In this document: positions 27,581 to 36,680 of the stretch, piece after piece | Numbering within the stretch: the stretch's first letter is position 1 | Layout: every line of letters begins with the position of its first letter | Assembly (NCBI RefSeq): GCF_010975035.1 | Contig: NZ_JAAIUV010000009.1 | Location: 40,966 to 104,965, forward strand | Source of the DNA: Neobacillus thermocopriae | GTDB lineage: Bacteria > Bacillota > Bacilli > Bacillales > Cytobacillaceae | Reading direction: 5' to 3' | DNA length: 64,000 nucleotides | Notes under the pieces: model-generated | The model's input: only the letters and a program-made list of their open reading frames with translations | Databases searched by the model: none | Told to the model about the DNA's origin: nothing | Program-made: the position numbers and the translations under genes

Positions 27581-29653
27581 ATGCAAAATGTAATGATTGT
27601 AGGCGCAGGTAAAGGCGGTACGGCCATTCTTAAGATTATAAAAGAATCAGAAATGCTTAATATCTATGCAGTCATTGATCGTAATTTGGATGCGCCGGGT
27701 ATAAAATTGGCAAAACAAGAAGGTATTATTACGGGAACAGATTGGCATCCATTTATCAACGATCCGATTGATATCATTATCGAAGTGACAGGGGATGAGA
27801 ATGTATTTCATGACTTAAGAGAGAAAAAAAATAAAAATACGGTTTTAATTCCCGGTAGTGTTGCCTTTTTGGTTTCAAAATTAATGGAAGAGAAAGAAGA
27901 ATTAATTCAAAAACATCAATATGAATCTTATCTCCAGGAACTTATTTTTAATGCGACAAATGACGGAATGATCGTTATTAACAATCATGGAGTAATAATC
28001 CTATTTAACAGAAGAGCGGAGGAAATGATGGGGATAAAAAAAGAGTATGCCATTGGCGAACATATTGTAGAAGTAATTCCTCAAACAAGACTCCCTCTAA
28101 TATTGGAAACACGAAGAATTGAATCTAATCAAGAGATGGTATTAAGTAACGGGCGAAAAATTATCACTACACGTATCCCTATTATTGAAGAGAATGGAAC
28201 ATTAATTGGAGCGTTAGCTGTTTTTAAAGACATAACAGAGGTTGTGAATTTAGCAGAAGAAATAACGGATTTAAAAGAAATTCAAACGATGCTCCAAGCC
28301 ATCATCCACTCAAGTGATGATGCGATTTCTGTTGTGGACGAAAATGGTCGTGGAATATTGATCAATCCTGCCTATAGCCGCTTAACTGGTTTAACGCAAG
28401 AGGAAGTCATTGGCAAACCTGCTAATGCCGATATTTCAGAGGGAGAGAGTATGCATATGAAGGTACTCAAAACGAGGAGAGCGGTTCGTGGAGTGCCAAT
28501 GAGAGTGGGACCGAATAAGCGAGAAGTAATTGTGAATGTTGCACCAATTATTGTAAATGGAAAATTAAAAGGAAGTGTTGGTGTCATTCATGATATGTCC
28601 GAAATGAAATCATTAAGCAGGGAATTAAATCAAGCGAGACAGTTAATTCGAAAGTTAGAAGCAAAATATACTTTTGAAGATATCATAGGAAAATCTGATG
28701 AAATGGTACTCGCGATAGAACAAGCAAAACTTGGTGCAAAAACTCCTGCTACAGTTCTATTACGTGGTGAATCCGGCACTGGTAAAGAATTGTTTGCTCA
28801 CGCAATACATAATGCAAGTGATCGAAAGTATAACAAATTTATTAGGGTAAATTGTGCAGCCATCTCTGAATCATTATTAGAAAGTGAGCTTTTCGGTTAT
28901 GAAGAAGGGGCATTTTCGGGTGCAATAAGAGGTGGCAAAAGGGGATTATTTGAGGAGGCGAATAATGGCAGTATTTTTCTTGATGAAATCGGAGAGCTAT
29001 CAGCAAATACTCAGGCTAAACTGCTTAGGGTTCTTCAAGAAAATGAAATCATTAGAGTTGGGGGGACAAAGCCAATTTCGATCAATGTCCGTATAATTGC
29101 TGCCACAAATGTCAATTTAGAAAAGGGGATTGCTAATGGTACGTTTAGGGAAGACTTATACTATCGCTTAAATCGAATGCCTATTCACATTCCTCCACTA
29201 AGGAAAAGAAAAGAAGAAATTCCTGCACTGTGTGAAAGGTTAATACAAAAAATTAATCGTGATTACGGTAGGAATGTGGAAGGGATTACTGAAGCTGCAT
29301 TACAACAATTAATGGACTACGACTGGCCTGGTAATGTCAGGGAACTAGAGAATATATTAGGCAGAGCCATTATCTTTATGAATTTTCATGAATTGTTGAT
29401 TGATACTCATCATTTACCAGAATTACAAAGAAAAGAAGGACAAGAACCATCTGTCTTCCTAAATGCTGATTCTTTTAAATCAGACCGCCCTTTGTCAGAA
29501 ATGCTGGATGAATACGAAGCAAAAATAATAAAACATACCTTACAGCGATTTAAAGGAAATAAAACACAAACAGCTAAGGCACTTGGTCTATCAGTAAGAA
29601 ATTTATATTACAAGATCGAAAAATATAACCTTGAAAAAAATAACATGCAATAA
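27581..29653 (+). CDS. bkdR: Sigma-54-dependent activator BkdR
   Basis: A 690-residue enhancer-binding protein activating the adjacent bkd operon with sigma-L/sigma-54. The N-terminal region (1-110) is Rossmann-like with [10 protein letters not shown]. Two PAS domains (about 115-220 and 235-340) follow. The AAA+ domain has Walker A GESGTGKE near residue 395, the sigma-54 contact loop GAFSGA near 443 (Ser in place of the usual Thr), and Walker [10 protein letters not shown] Fis-type HTH is at about 645-685. It lies upstream of a -24/-12 promoter, so local control is clear. Confidence 0.96.
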   Translation: MQNVMIVGAGKGGTAILKIIKESEMLNIYAVIDRNLDAPGIKLAKQEGIITGTDWHPFINDPIDIIIEVTGDENVFHDLREKKNKNTVLIPGSVAFLVSKLMEEKEELIQKHQYESYLQELIFNATNDGMIVINNHGVIILFNRRAEEMMGIKKEYAIGEHIVEVIPQTRLPLILETRRIESNQEMVLSNGRKIITTRIPIIEENGTLIGALAVFKDITEVVNLAEEITDLKEIQTMLQAIIHSSDDAISVVDENGRGILINPAYSRLTGLTQEEVIGKPANADISEGESMHMKVLKTRRAVRGVPMRVGPNKREVIVNVAPIIVNGKLKGSVGVIHDMSEMKSLSRELNQARQLIRKLEAKYTFEDIIGKSDEMVLAIEQAKLGAKTPATVLLRGESGTGKELFAHAIHNASDRKYNKFIRVNCAAISESLLESELFGYEEGAFSGAIRGGKRGLFEEANNGSIFLDEIGELSANTQAKLLRVLQENEIIRVGGTKPISINVRIIAATNVNLEKGIANGTFREDLYYRLNRMPIHIPPLRKRKEEIPALCERLIQKINRDYGRNVEGITEAALQQLMDYDWPGNVRELENILGRAIIFMNFHELLIDTHHLPELQRKEGQEPSVFLNADSFKSDRPLSEMLDEYEAKIIKHTLQRFKGNKTQTAKALGLSVRNLYYKIEKYNLEKNNMQ

Positions 29654-29671
29654 TTTTCATTATATGAAAAA

Positions 29672-29683
29672 TATTGCGCAATA
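29672..29683 (+). promoter_or_regulatory. Palindrome, candidate BkdR enhancer site
   Basis: A perfect 12-bp palindrome TATTGCGCAATA lies 38 nt upstream of the -24 element. A second imperfect one, TTTTCAT...ATGAAAA, lies just before it. An activator binding site is expected near here, but enhancer sites usually sit further upstream, so it could also lie within the bkdR 3' end. Confidence 0.4.
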
Positions 29684-29721
29684 GAAATCGACAGATAAAG
29701 CGTTTTCACGACAATGGGGAT

Positions 29722-29738
29722 TTGGCACGGAACTTGCA
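29722..29738 (+). promoter_or_regulatory. Sigma-54 (-24/-12) promoter of the bkd operon
   Basis: TTGGCAC-GGAAC-TTGCA matches the sigma-54 consensus TGGCAC-N5-TTGCW perfectly. It lies 48 nt upstream of the ptb start and directly after the gene for its activator BkdR. Confidence 0.93.
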
Positions 29739-29785
29739 TTATAAAATGATGGAGTTGCAGTTGAAAAGAAGGGGTTGATGACATC

Positions 29786-30694
29786 TTGTTGCTGGATTCA
29801 CTGATTGAAAAAGCAACCCAAATAGGTCCAAAGACGGTTGCAGTTGCTGCCGCGGAAGATTCTGAAGTGATTGAAGCAGTTTTAGATGCTTTAGACCGTA
29901 ACTTGGCAAATTTCATTTTGTATGGTAACGAAGAAGAAATACGTACCATAATCCGTTTGAAAGCACGGGAAGAAGTGAATGGCAATGATAGGTTGAAGAT
30001 TGTACACACTAATTCCAAAGCTGAATCGGCTGAGCAAGCTGTAAAAGCAGTTTCTAATAATGAAGCAAATGTATTGATGAAAGGCAATATTTCAACCAGT
30101 GTCATTTTAAAAGCTGTTTTAAATAAGGAATACGGTCTAAGAACTGGGAATGTATTATCCCATACAGCAGTTTTTGAAGTTCCGGGGTTTGAAAGATTTG
30201 TTATCGTAACAGATGCAGCGATGAATATCGCACCTGATTTAGAACAGAAAACTCAAATAATAAATAATGCCGTTCAGTTAGCAAAATCGATTGGAATCGA
30301 TCTTCCGAGAGTTGCCCCGATTGCTGCTGTCGAAGTCGTAAATCCTTCTATGCAAGCAACACTGGATGCAGCTGCTTTAACAGTAATGAATAAACGTGGA
30401 CAAATATCGGGGTGTATTATTGATGGACCGCTAGCACTTGATAATGCAGTTTCCGTTCTTGCTGCGGAACATAAAGGAATTCATAGTGAAGTAGCTGGAA
30501 AGGCAGATATTTTATTGGTACCAGCGATTGAAGTTGGAAATGTGTTATATAAATCGCTCATTTATTTTGCTCATGCAAAAGTCGGAGCAGTCATTTCAGG
30601 AGCGAAAGCCCCGATTGTTTTAACCTCAAGAGCTGATTCAGCAGAAAGTAAGTTATATTCTCTCGCGTTAGCGTTATGTGCATCACAATATTGA
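29786..30694 (+). CDS. ptb: Phosphate butyryltransferase
   Basis: A 302-residue phosphate acetyl/butaryl transferase family enzyme (YqiS in B. subtilis) converting branched-chain acyl-CoA plus phosphate to acyl-phosphate. Typical segments are NVLMKGNISTSVILKAVL and LPRVAPIAAVEVVNPSM. TTG 29786 is the best in-frame start; AAGGGG lies about 12 nt upstream, a long spacing. It is the first gene of the sigma-54 operon and works with Buk downstream to yield ATP. Confidence 0.95.
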   Translation: MLLDSLIEKATQIGPKTVAVAAAEDSEVIEAVLDALDRNLANFILYGNEEEIRTIIRLKAREEVNGNDRLKIVHTNSKAESAEQAVKAVSNNEANVLMKGNISTSVILKAVLNKEYGLRTGNVLSHTAVFEVPGFERFVIVTDAAMNIAPDLEQKTQIINNAVQLAKSIGIDLPRVAPIAAVEVVNPSMQATLDAAALTVMNKRGQISGCIIDGPLALDNAVSVLAAEHKGIHSEVAGKADILLVPAIEVGNVLYKSLIYFAHAKVGAVISGAKAPIVLTSRADSAESKLYSLALALCASQY

Positions 30695-30747
30695 TAATAT
30701 AAATTCCAAAGTATATGTGACTTTTATCATTGAGGAGGAATTCACAC

Positions 30748-31851
30748 ATGGAAATTTTTAAGTATTTAGAAAAATATGATTATGAGCAAGTTGTATTTTG
30801 CCAAGATAAACAATCTGGATTAAAAGCGATTATAGCCATTCATGATACTACACTTGGTCCAGCACTTGGTGGAACACGTATGTGGACTTATGAATCCGAA
30901 GAAGCAGCCATTGAAGATGCTCTGCGTTTAGCTCGTGGAATGACCTATAAAAATGCTGCGGCGGGGTTAAATCTTGGTGGTGGAAAGACTGTTATTATCG
31001 GTGATCCACGAAAAGATAAGAATGAAGAGATGTTCCGAGCATTTGGCCGTTTTATCCAAGGACTTAATGGTCGATACATTACTGCTGAAGATGTAGGTAC
31101 CACTGTTGCTGACATGGATTTAATCCATGAAGAAACTGATTATGTAACAGGTATTTCTCCAGCTTTTGGTTCTTCTGGTAACCCTTCTCCTGTAACAGCA
31201 TATGGAGTCTATCGCGGAATGAAAGCAGCTGCTAAAGCCGCATTCGGAACTGATTCACTAGAAGGGAAAGTTATAGCTGTACAAGGGGTAGGAAACGTGG
31301 CATACAATCTTTGCAAACACCTACATGAAGAAGGCGCTCAATTAATTGTAACGGATATTAATAAAGAAGCGGTAAAGCGTGCAGTTGAAGAGTTTGGTGC
31401 CCGTGCAGTAGAGCCGGATGAAATTTATGGTGTGGATTGTGACATTTATGCGCCATGTGCTCTAGGTGCAACTATTAATGACGATACGATTCCTCAATTA
31501 AAGGCAAAAGTGATTGCTGGTGCAGCAAATAATCAGTTAAAAGAAACTCGTCATGGAGATCTTATTCATGAAATGGGCATAATCTACGCACCAGATTATG
31601 TAATTAATGCCGGTGGGGTTATCAATGTGGCTGATGAATTATATGGTTATAATCGAGAACGTGCAATGAAAAAGGTAGAAACCATTTATAATAATATTGA
31701 AAAAGTTATAGAAATTTCAAAACGTGATGGTATTCCAACTTATTTAGCCGCTGACCGTATGGCTGAAGAAAGAATTGAAAGAATGCGTAATTCAAGAAGT
31801 CAATTCTTACAAAATGGGCATCACATTTTAAGCCGCAGAAGAACAAGATAA
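30748..31851 (+). CDS. bcd: Branched-chain amino acid dehydrogenase
   Basis: A 367-residue leucine/valine/isoleucine dehydrogenase that deaminates amino acids to 2-oxo acids with NAD. Catalytic Lys residues lie in [30 protein letters not shown] and [15 protein letters not shown] sequence, and the NAD Rossmann motif is [12 protein letters not shown] 30748 follows GAGGAGG with 10-nt spacing. It feeds the keto acids to the BKD complex. Confidence 0.97.
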   Translation: MEIFKYLEKYDYEQVVFCQDKQSGLKAIIAIHDTTLGPALGGTRMWTYESEEAAIEDALRLARGMTYKNAAAGLNLGGGKTVIIGDPRKDKNEEMFRAFGRFIQGLNGRYITAEDVGTTVADMDLIHEETDYVTGISPAFGSSGNPSPVTAYGVYRGMKAAAKAAFGTDSLEGKVIAVQGVGNVAYNLCKHLHEEGAQLIVTDINKEAVKRAVEEFGARAVEPDEIYGVDCDIYAPCALGATINDDTIPQLKAKVIAGAANNQLKETRHGDLIHEMGIIYAPDYVINAGGVINVADELYGYNRERAMKKVETIYNNIEKVIEISKRDGIPTYLAADRMAEERIERMRNSRSQFLQNGHHILSRRRTR

Positions 31852-31881
31852 CGAATTCGGTTCGATAAGAAAGTGGCAGAG

Positions 31882-31901
31882 CGCTGAATGAAAATTCAGC
31901 G
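31882..31901 (+). promoter_or_regulatory. Hairpin between bcd and buk
   Basis: An 8-bp stem CGCTGAAT / ATTCAGCG is capped by a GAAA tetraloop and extended outward by GGCA / TGCC. It has no T-run, so it is more likely a processing or stability hairpin, or a leaky attenuator, inside the operon. Confidence 0.55.
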
Positions 31902-31961
31902 TCTTTGCCTTTCATGAAGGTTTGAATTGTCTATATATTAATTAAATCGGAGGTCAAGACG

Positions 31962-33065
31962 TTGCCAAATCAAGAATATCGAATTCTCGTCATCAACCCG
32001 GGCTCAACATCAACAAAGATTGGAGTCTTCGATAATGAAATATCCATTTTAGAAAAAACGATTCGTCATGACACTGAGGTCATCAATTCTTATTCCAATA
32101 TCATTGATCAATATGAATTTAGAAAAAATACAATTTTAGAAACACTTGATAATGAAGGAATTAATATTTCAAAATTAAGTGCCGTATGTGGGCGTGGCGG
32201 ACTCCTTAGGCCTATTGAAGGTGGAACCTATGCTGTCAATGACATCATGCTTCAGGATTTGCGTACAGGTTATTCTGGTCAGCATGCATCAAATCTTGGC
32301 GGAATTATTGCCTATGAAATTGCCTCTGGATTAAATATTCCTTCCTTTATTGTTGATCCGGTGGTTGTAGATGAATTGGATCCAATTGCAAGGATTTCAG
32401 GCTTTTCTTTAATAGAACGTAAAAGCATCTTTCATGCATTAAATCAAAAGGCGGTTGCAAGAAGGATTGCAAAAGAGTTGGGGAAAAAATATAATGAGTT
32501 AAATTTAATTGTTACCCATATGGGTGGTGGGATTACGGTTGGTGTCCATAAACAGGGCCGAGTTGTTGATGTCAACAATGGTCTTCATGGCGATGGACCG
32601 TTTAGTCCTGAACGTGCAGGTACTGTACCTGCAGGTGATTTGGTTGCTTTATGCTTTTCTGGAGAATACTACCGAGAAGAAATTATGAAAAAATTAGTTG
32701 GTCAAGGTGGACTTGTCGGTTACCTTGGTACCAATGATGCGGTAAAGGTTGAACAAAGAATTGCTGAAGGTGATCAAAAGGCAAAGTTAGTCTATGATGC
32801 AATGGCATATCAAGTAGCTAAAGAAATTGGAGCAGCGAGTGTTGTTCTATCTGGAAAAGTGGATGCCATTATATTAACTGGTGGTCTTGCCTATGGAAAG
32901 GAATTTGTTAAATCCATTACTGATCGGATTAATTGGATCGCAGATGTAATTGTTCACCCTGGAGAAAATGAGCTCCAAGCACTTGCTGAAGGAGCGCTAC
33001 GTGTATTACGTGGGGAAGAAGAAGTGAAGGAATACCCTGGCCGTTATGAAACCATTAAAATTTAG
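31962..33065 (+). CDS. buk: Butyrate kinase
   Basis: A 367-residue ASKHA-family kinase transferring phosphate from (branched) acyl-phosphate to ADP. The N-terminal phosphate-binding loop [12 protein letters not shown], the central [13 protein letters not shown] and the C-terminal [10 protein letters not shown] are characteristic. TTG start with CGGAGGTC upstream. It acts after Ptb for substrate-level phosphorylation. Confidence 0.97.
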   Translation: MPNQEYRILVINPGSTSTKIGVFDNEISILEKTIRHDTEVINSYSNIIDQYEFRKNTILETLDNEGINISKLSAVCGRGGLLRPIEGGTYAVNDIMLQDLRTGYSGQHASNLGGIIAYEIASGLNIPSFIVDPVVVDELDPIARISGFSLIERKSIFHALNQKAVARRIAKELGKKYNELNLIVTHMGGGITVGVHKQGRVVDVNNGLHGDGPFSPERAGTVPAGDLVALCFSGEYYREEIMKKLVGQGGLVGYLGTNDAVKVEQRIAEGDQKAKLVYDAMAYQVAKEIGAASVVLSGKVDAIILTGGLAYGKEFVKSITDRINWIADVIVHPGENELQALAEGALRVLRGEEEVKEYPGRYETIKI

Positions 33066-33086
33066 AGTTATTAGGAGGAAATTATT

Positions 33087-34508
33087 GTGGCACAAGAATA
33101 CGATTTAGTCATTCTTGGCGGTGGTACAGGAGGCTATGTAGCAGCCATTCGTGCCTCTCAGCTAGGTTTAAAAACAGCAATAGTTGAAAAAGGAAAACTT
33201 GGAGGTACATGTCTTCATAAAGGATGTATACCAAGTAAGGCACTGCTTAGAAGTGCGGAAGTATATGCAACGGCTAAACGAAGTGAAGATTTTGGAGTAT
33301 TAACAAAAGAAGTATCTGTTGATTTTGGGAAGGTACAGGAGAGAAAAAATAAAATTGTCGAACAGCTTCATAAAGGTGTTCAACACTTAATGAAGCAAGG
33401 AAAAATTGATGTCTATGAAGGCTATGGTAGAATTCTAGGTCCGTCAATATTCTCTCCAATGCCTGGTACCATTTCAGTTGAAATGAATAATGGTTCAGAG
33501 AATGAAATGCTTATACCGAAGAATGTTATTATTGCCACAGGTTCTAGGCCAAGAACACTTCCAGGCTTGGAAATTGACGGAGAATATGTTATGTCTTCTG
33601 ATGAGGCACTAAACCTTGAAACACTTCCAAACTCTATCATTATTGTTGGAGGTGGAGTGATTGGAATAGAATGGGCATCCATGCTTTCTGATTTTGGAGT
33701 TGATGTGACGGTTATTGAATATGCGGACCGAATTATTCCTACAGAAGATCATGAAATCTCTAAAGAAATGCAGCGATTAATGAAGAAAAAAGGTGTTAAA
33801 CTTGTTACTGGGGCAAAGGTCTTGCCAGAAACTTTGGTTAAAGAAAATGGTGTCATCATTTCTGCGGAAGTAAAAGGTACCGTTCAAGAATTTAAGGCAG
33901 ATAAGCTCCTTGTTTCAGTTGGACGTCAGGCAAATATAGAAAGCATCGGTCTTGAAAATACAGATATTCAAGTTGAGAAAGGGTTTATCGTTACTAACGA
34001 GTTTTTCCAAACGAAGGAGTCCCATATTTATGCAATTGGAGATGTCATTGGTGGTCTCCAGCTTGCACATGTTGCTTCACATGAAGGAATAGTGGCAGTT
34101 GAGCATATTGCAGGAAAAAATCCAGCTCCGATTCAATACCACTTAGTCTCTAGATGTATTTACAGTAATCCAGAGGTTTCAAGTGTGGGAATTACAGAAG
34201 AGCAGGCAAAAGAAAAAGGACATAAAGTTAAAGTGGGAAAATTTTCTTTCCGAGCGATTGGAAAAGCCCTTGTTTTTGGAGAATCAGATGGTTTTGTGAA
34301 AATTATTGCTGATCAAGAAACAGATGACATTCTTGGTGTTCATATGATTGGTCCTCATGTAACAGACATGATTTCAGAGGCAGGACTTGCGATGGTGCTT
34401 GATGCAGTACCGTGGGAAATTGCTCATACTATTCATCCACATCCAACTCTTTCGGAGGCAATTGGAGAAGCCGCATTGGCAGTGGATGGTAAGGCGCTTC
34501 ACGCATAA
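33087..34508 (+). CDS. lpdV: Dihydrolipoyl dehydrogenase (BKD E3)
   Basis: A 473-residue flavoprotein disulfide reductase, the E3 of the branched-chain oxo acid dehydrogenase complex. The FAD motif is GGGTGGYVAA, the redox pair is in GGTCLHKGCIPSK, the NAD motif is VGGGVIGIEWAS, and the C-terminal active-site HPHPTLSE donates the base to the partner subunit. GTG start with TTAGGAGG upstream, 21 nt after buk. Confidence 0.98.
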   Translation: MAQEYDLVILGGGTGGYVAAIRASQLGLKTAIVEKGKLGGTCLHKGCIPSKALLRSAEVYATAKRSEDFGVLTKEVSVDFGKVQERKNKIVEQLHKGVQHLMKQGKIDVYEGYGRILGPSIFSPMPGTISVEMNNGSENEMLIPKNVIIATGSRPRTLPGLEIDGEYVMSSDEALNLETLPNSIIIVGGGVIGIEWASMLSDFGVDVTVIEYADRIIPTEDHEISKEMQRLMKKKGVKLVTGAKVLPETLVKENGVIISAEVKGTVQEFKADKLLVSVGRQANIESIGLENTDIQVEKGFIVTNEFFQTKESHIYAIGDVIGGLQLAHVASHEGIVAVEHIAGKNPAPIQYHLVSRCIYSNPEVSSVGITEEQAKEKGHKVKVGKFSFRAIGKALVFGESDGFVKIIADQETDDILGVHMIGPHVTDMISEAGLAMVLDAVPWEIAHTIHPHPTLSEAIGEAALAVDGKALHA

Positions 34509-34555
34509 AAAGGTGAAAAAGGATAATTTTTAACGTAATGGGAGGAATGAATGTA

Positions 34556-35551
34556 ATGGTGGAAAAGCGTCATGAAGCTTTAGGTTTAAGCGATGACAAA
34601 GTTCTGGAAATGTATGAAACGATGCTTCTTGCCCGCCGAATTGACGAGCGGATGTGGTTGTTAAACCGTGCCGGGAAAATTCCTTTTGTCATTTCGTGTC
34701 AAGGACAGGAAGCTGCACAGGTTGGTGCCGCTTTTGCTCTAGACCGTGACAAAGATTATGTACTTCCATATTACCGTGATATGGGCGTCGTATTAACATT
34801 TGGTATGACTGCTAAAGAGCTAATGCTTTCTGGATTTGCTAAGGCAGAAGATCCTAACTCAGGTGGACGTCAAATGCCAGGACACTTTGGACAAAAGAAG
34901 AATCGGATTGTTACGGGGTCATCACCTGTTACTACTCAGGTGCCTCACGCGGTTGGTATTGCTCTAGCCGGTAAAATGGAAAATAAAGACTTTGTAACTT
35001 TTGTAACCTTTGGAGAAGGTTCCTCCAATCAGGGGGATTTCCATGAGGGAGCAAACTTTGCAGGAGTACATAAGCTTCCAGTGATTTTCATGTGTGAAAA
35101 CAATAAGTATGCTATTTCTGTTCCAATTGAAAAACAATTGGCTTGTGAAAAAGTGTCTGACCGTGCCATTGGATATGGAATGCCAGGATTTACTGTTGAT
35201 GGAAATGATCCATTAGAAGTGTATAAGGTTGTCAAAGAAGCAGCAGAACGTGGCCGACGTGGAGAAGGTCCTACGTTAATTGAAACGGTCTCTTACCGAC
35301 TTACACCTCACTCTTCAGATGATGATGATCGATCCTACCGTGCGCCTGATGAAGTGGCTAAAGCCAAAACAAAGGATCCAATCATTACGTTTGGTGCTTA
35401 TTTAAAAGAAACTGGTGTCATGAATGATGAGTTAGAAAAAGAAATAAACGACCGTGTAATGAAAATCGTTAATGAGGCGACCGAATACGCTGAAAATGCT
35501 CCGTATGCAGACCCAGAGCATGCGTTGAAATATGTTTATGCGGACAGGTAA
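34556..35551 (+). CDS. bkdAA: Branched-chain 2-oxoacid dehydrogenase E1 alpha
   Basis: A 331-residue ThDP-dependent E1 alpha subunit. The ThDP/Mg motif is GEGSSNQGDFHEGANFAGVHKL, and the phosphorylation-loop-like region YRLTPHSSDDDDRSYR is near 265-280. ATG 34556 follows GGAGG (34541-34545); in-frame ATGs at 34538 and 34547 are too close to or ahead of the ribosome binding site. It decarboxylates valine-, leucine- and isoleucine-derived oxo acids with BkdAB. Confidence 0.97.
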   Translation: MVEKRHEALGLSDDKVLEMYETMLLARRIDERMWLLNRAGKIPFVISCQGQEAAQVGAAFALDRDKDYVLPYYRDMGVVLTFGMTAKELMLSGFAKAEDPNSGGRQMPGHFGQKKNRIVTGSSPVTTQVPHAVGIALAGKMENKDFVTFVTFGEGSSNQGDFHEGANFAGVHKLPVIFMCENNKYAISVPIEKQLACEKVSDRAIGYGMPGFTVDGNDPLEVYKVVKEAAERGRRGEGPTLIETVSYRLTPHSSDDDDRSYRAPDEVAKAKTKDPIITFGAYLKETGVMNDELEKEINDRVMKIVNEATEYAENAPYADPEHALKYVYADR

Positions 35552-35563
35552 GGGGGAAAGAAC

Positions 35564-36547
35564 ATGGCAGTAATTTCTTATATTGATGCAGTAACAATGG
35601 CCATTCGAGAAGAAATGGAAAGAGATCCGAAAGTTTTCATTCTTGGAGAAGACGTAGGTAAAAAAGGCGGAGTTTTTAAAGCAACTCAAGGATTATATGA
35701 ACAATTTGGTGAAGAAAGGGTAATCGATACTCCACTTGCGGAATCTGCAATAGCAGGAGTCGGCATAGGTGCAGCAATGTATGGTATGCGTCCAATTGCA
35801 GAAATGCAATTTGCTGATTTTATCATGCCTGCTGTGAACCAAATTATTTCTGAAGCTGCAAGAATCCGCTATCGTTCCAACAATGACTGGAACTGTCCAA
35901 TTGTTATTCGTGCTCCATATGGTGGCGGAGTCCACGGGGCTCTTTATCACTCCCAGTCTGTCGAAGCAGTTTTTGCCAACCAGCCTGGATTGAAAATCGT
36001 CATGCCTTCTACACCATATGATGTAAAAGGATTACTAAAAGCAGCGATTCGTGACGATGACCCAGTCTTGTTTTTTGAGCATAAGCGGGCATATCGCTTA
36101 ATTAAAGGGGAAGTACCGACAGATGATTATACGCTCCCAATTGGTAAGGCAGATGTAAAGCGAGAGGGAGAAGATATAACGGTAATCACTTACGGTCTTT
36201 GTGTGCATTTTGCTTTACAGGCAGCGGAAAAGTTAGCTAAAGACGGTATCTCTGCACACATATTAGATTTACGTACAGTTTATCCGCTTGATAAAGAGGC
36301 GATTATTGAAGCTGCTTCTAAAACTGGTAAGGTGTTGCTCGTGACTGAGGACAATAAGGAAGGCAGCATTATGAGTGAGGTAGCGGCAATTATTTCAGAG
36401 CATTGTTTATTTGAATTAGATGCACCAATTAAACGTCTAGCAGGTCCGGATGTTCCGGCCATGCCATATGCTCCAACAATGGAGAAATTCTTCATGGTTA
36501 ATCCGGAAAAAGTAGAAAAAGCAATGCGAGAGCTAGCAGAATTCTAA
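35564..36547 (+). CDS. bkdAB: Branched-chain 2-oxoacid dehydrogenase E1 beta
   Basis: A 327-residue transketolase-like E1 beta subunit with the Pyr-binding signature LGEDVGKKGGVFKATQGL, TPLAESAIAGVGIGAAMYG and a C-terminal transketolase domain. It lies 12 nt after bkdAA. A 133-nt gap with an inverted repeat separates it from bkdB. Confidence 0.97.
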   Translation: MAVISYIDAVTMAIREEMERDPKVFILGEDVGKKGGVFKATQGLYEQFGEERVIDTPLAESAIAGVGIGAAMYGMRPIAEMQFADFIMPAVNQIISEAARIRYRSNNDWNCPIVIRAPYGGGVHGALYHSQSVEAVFANQPGLKIVMPSTPYDVKGLLKAAIRDDDPVLFFEHKRAYRLIKGEVPTDDYTLPIGKADVKREGEDITVITYGLCVHFALQAAEKLAKDGISAHILDLRTVYPLDKEAIIEAASKTGKVLLVTEDNKEGSIMSEVAAIISEHCLFELDAPIKRLAGPDVPAMPYAPTMEKFFMVNPEKVEKAMRELAEF

Positions 36548-36586
36548 TCAATAAGATAAAGATCCCTAATTGCCCTTGAACAGAAT

Positions 36587-36633
36587 AAGGCGCACTTTAT
36601 CAGATGGCTAGTAACAAAAAATAGGTGCGTCTT
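36587..36633 (+). promoter_or_regulatory. Inverted repeat between bkdAB and bkdB
   Basis: AAGGCGCAC (36587-36595) pairs with GTGCGTCTT (36625-36633), with one wobble, across a 29-nt loop, followed by TT. It could be a weak attenuator or a stability element that sets E1 to E2 ratio. Confidence 0.4.
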
Positions 36634-36666
36634 TTGATCTTGGGCTAAGGGCTGGAGCTAGACATA
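36634..36666 (-). repeat. Fragment of intergenic repeat, copy D
   Basis: Read on the reverse strand, TATGTCTAGCTCCAGCCC resembles the 5' edge of copies A and C (GTCTAGAGCTAGACCCC in C). It stops at the bkdB ribosome binding site, so it is probably a decayed remnant of the family. Confidence 0.4.
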
Positions 36667-36680
36667 GGAGGTTATAAACA

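Noticed and set aside
27445..27627. Reverse frame overlapping the bkdR start
   Set aside because: Antisense shadow of bkdR and its promoter with no ribosome binding site.
34538..34555. Upstream ATG starts for bkdAA
   Set aside because: They overlap or abut the ribosome binding site at 34541-34545; ATG 34556 fits and matches family length.
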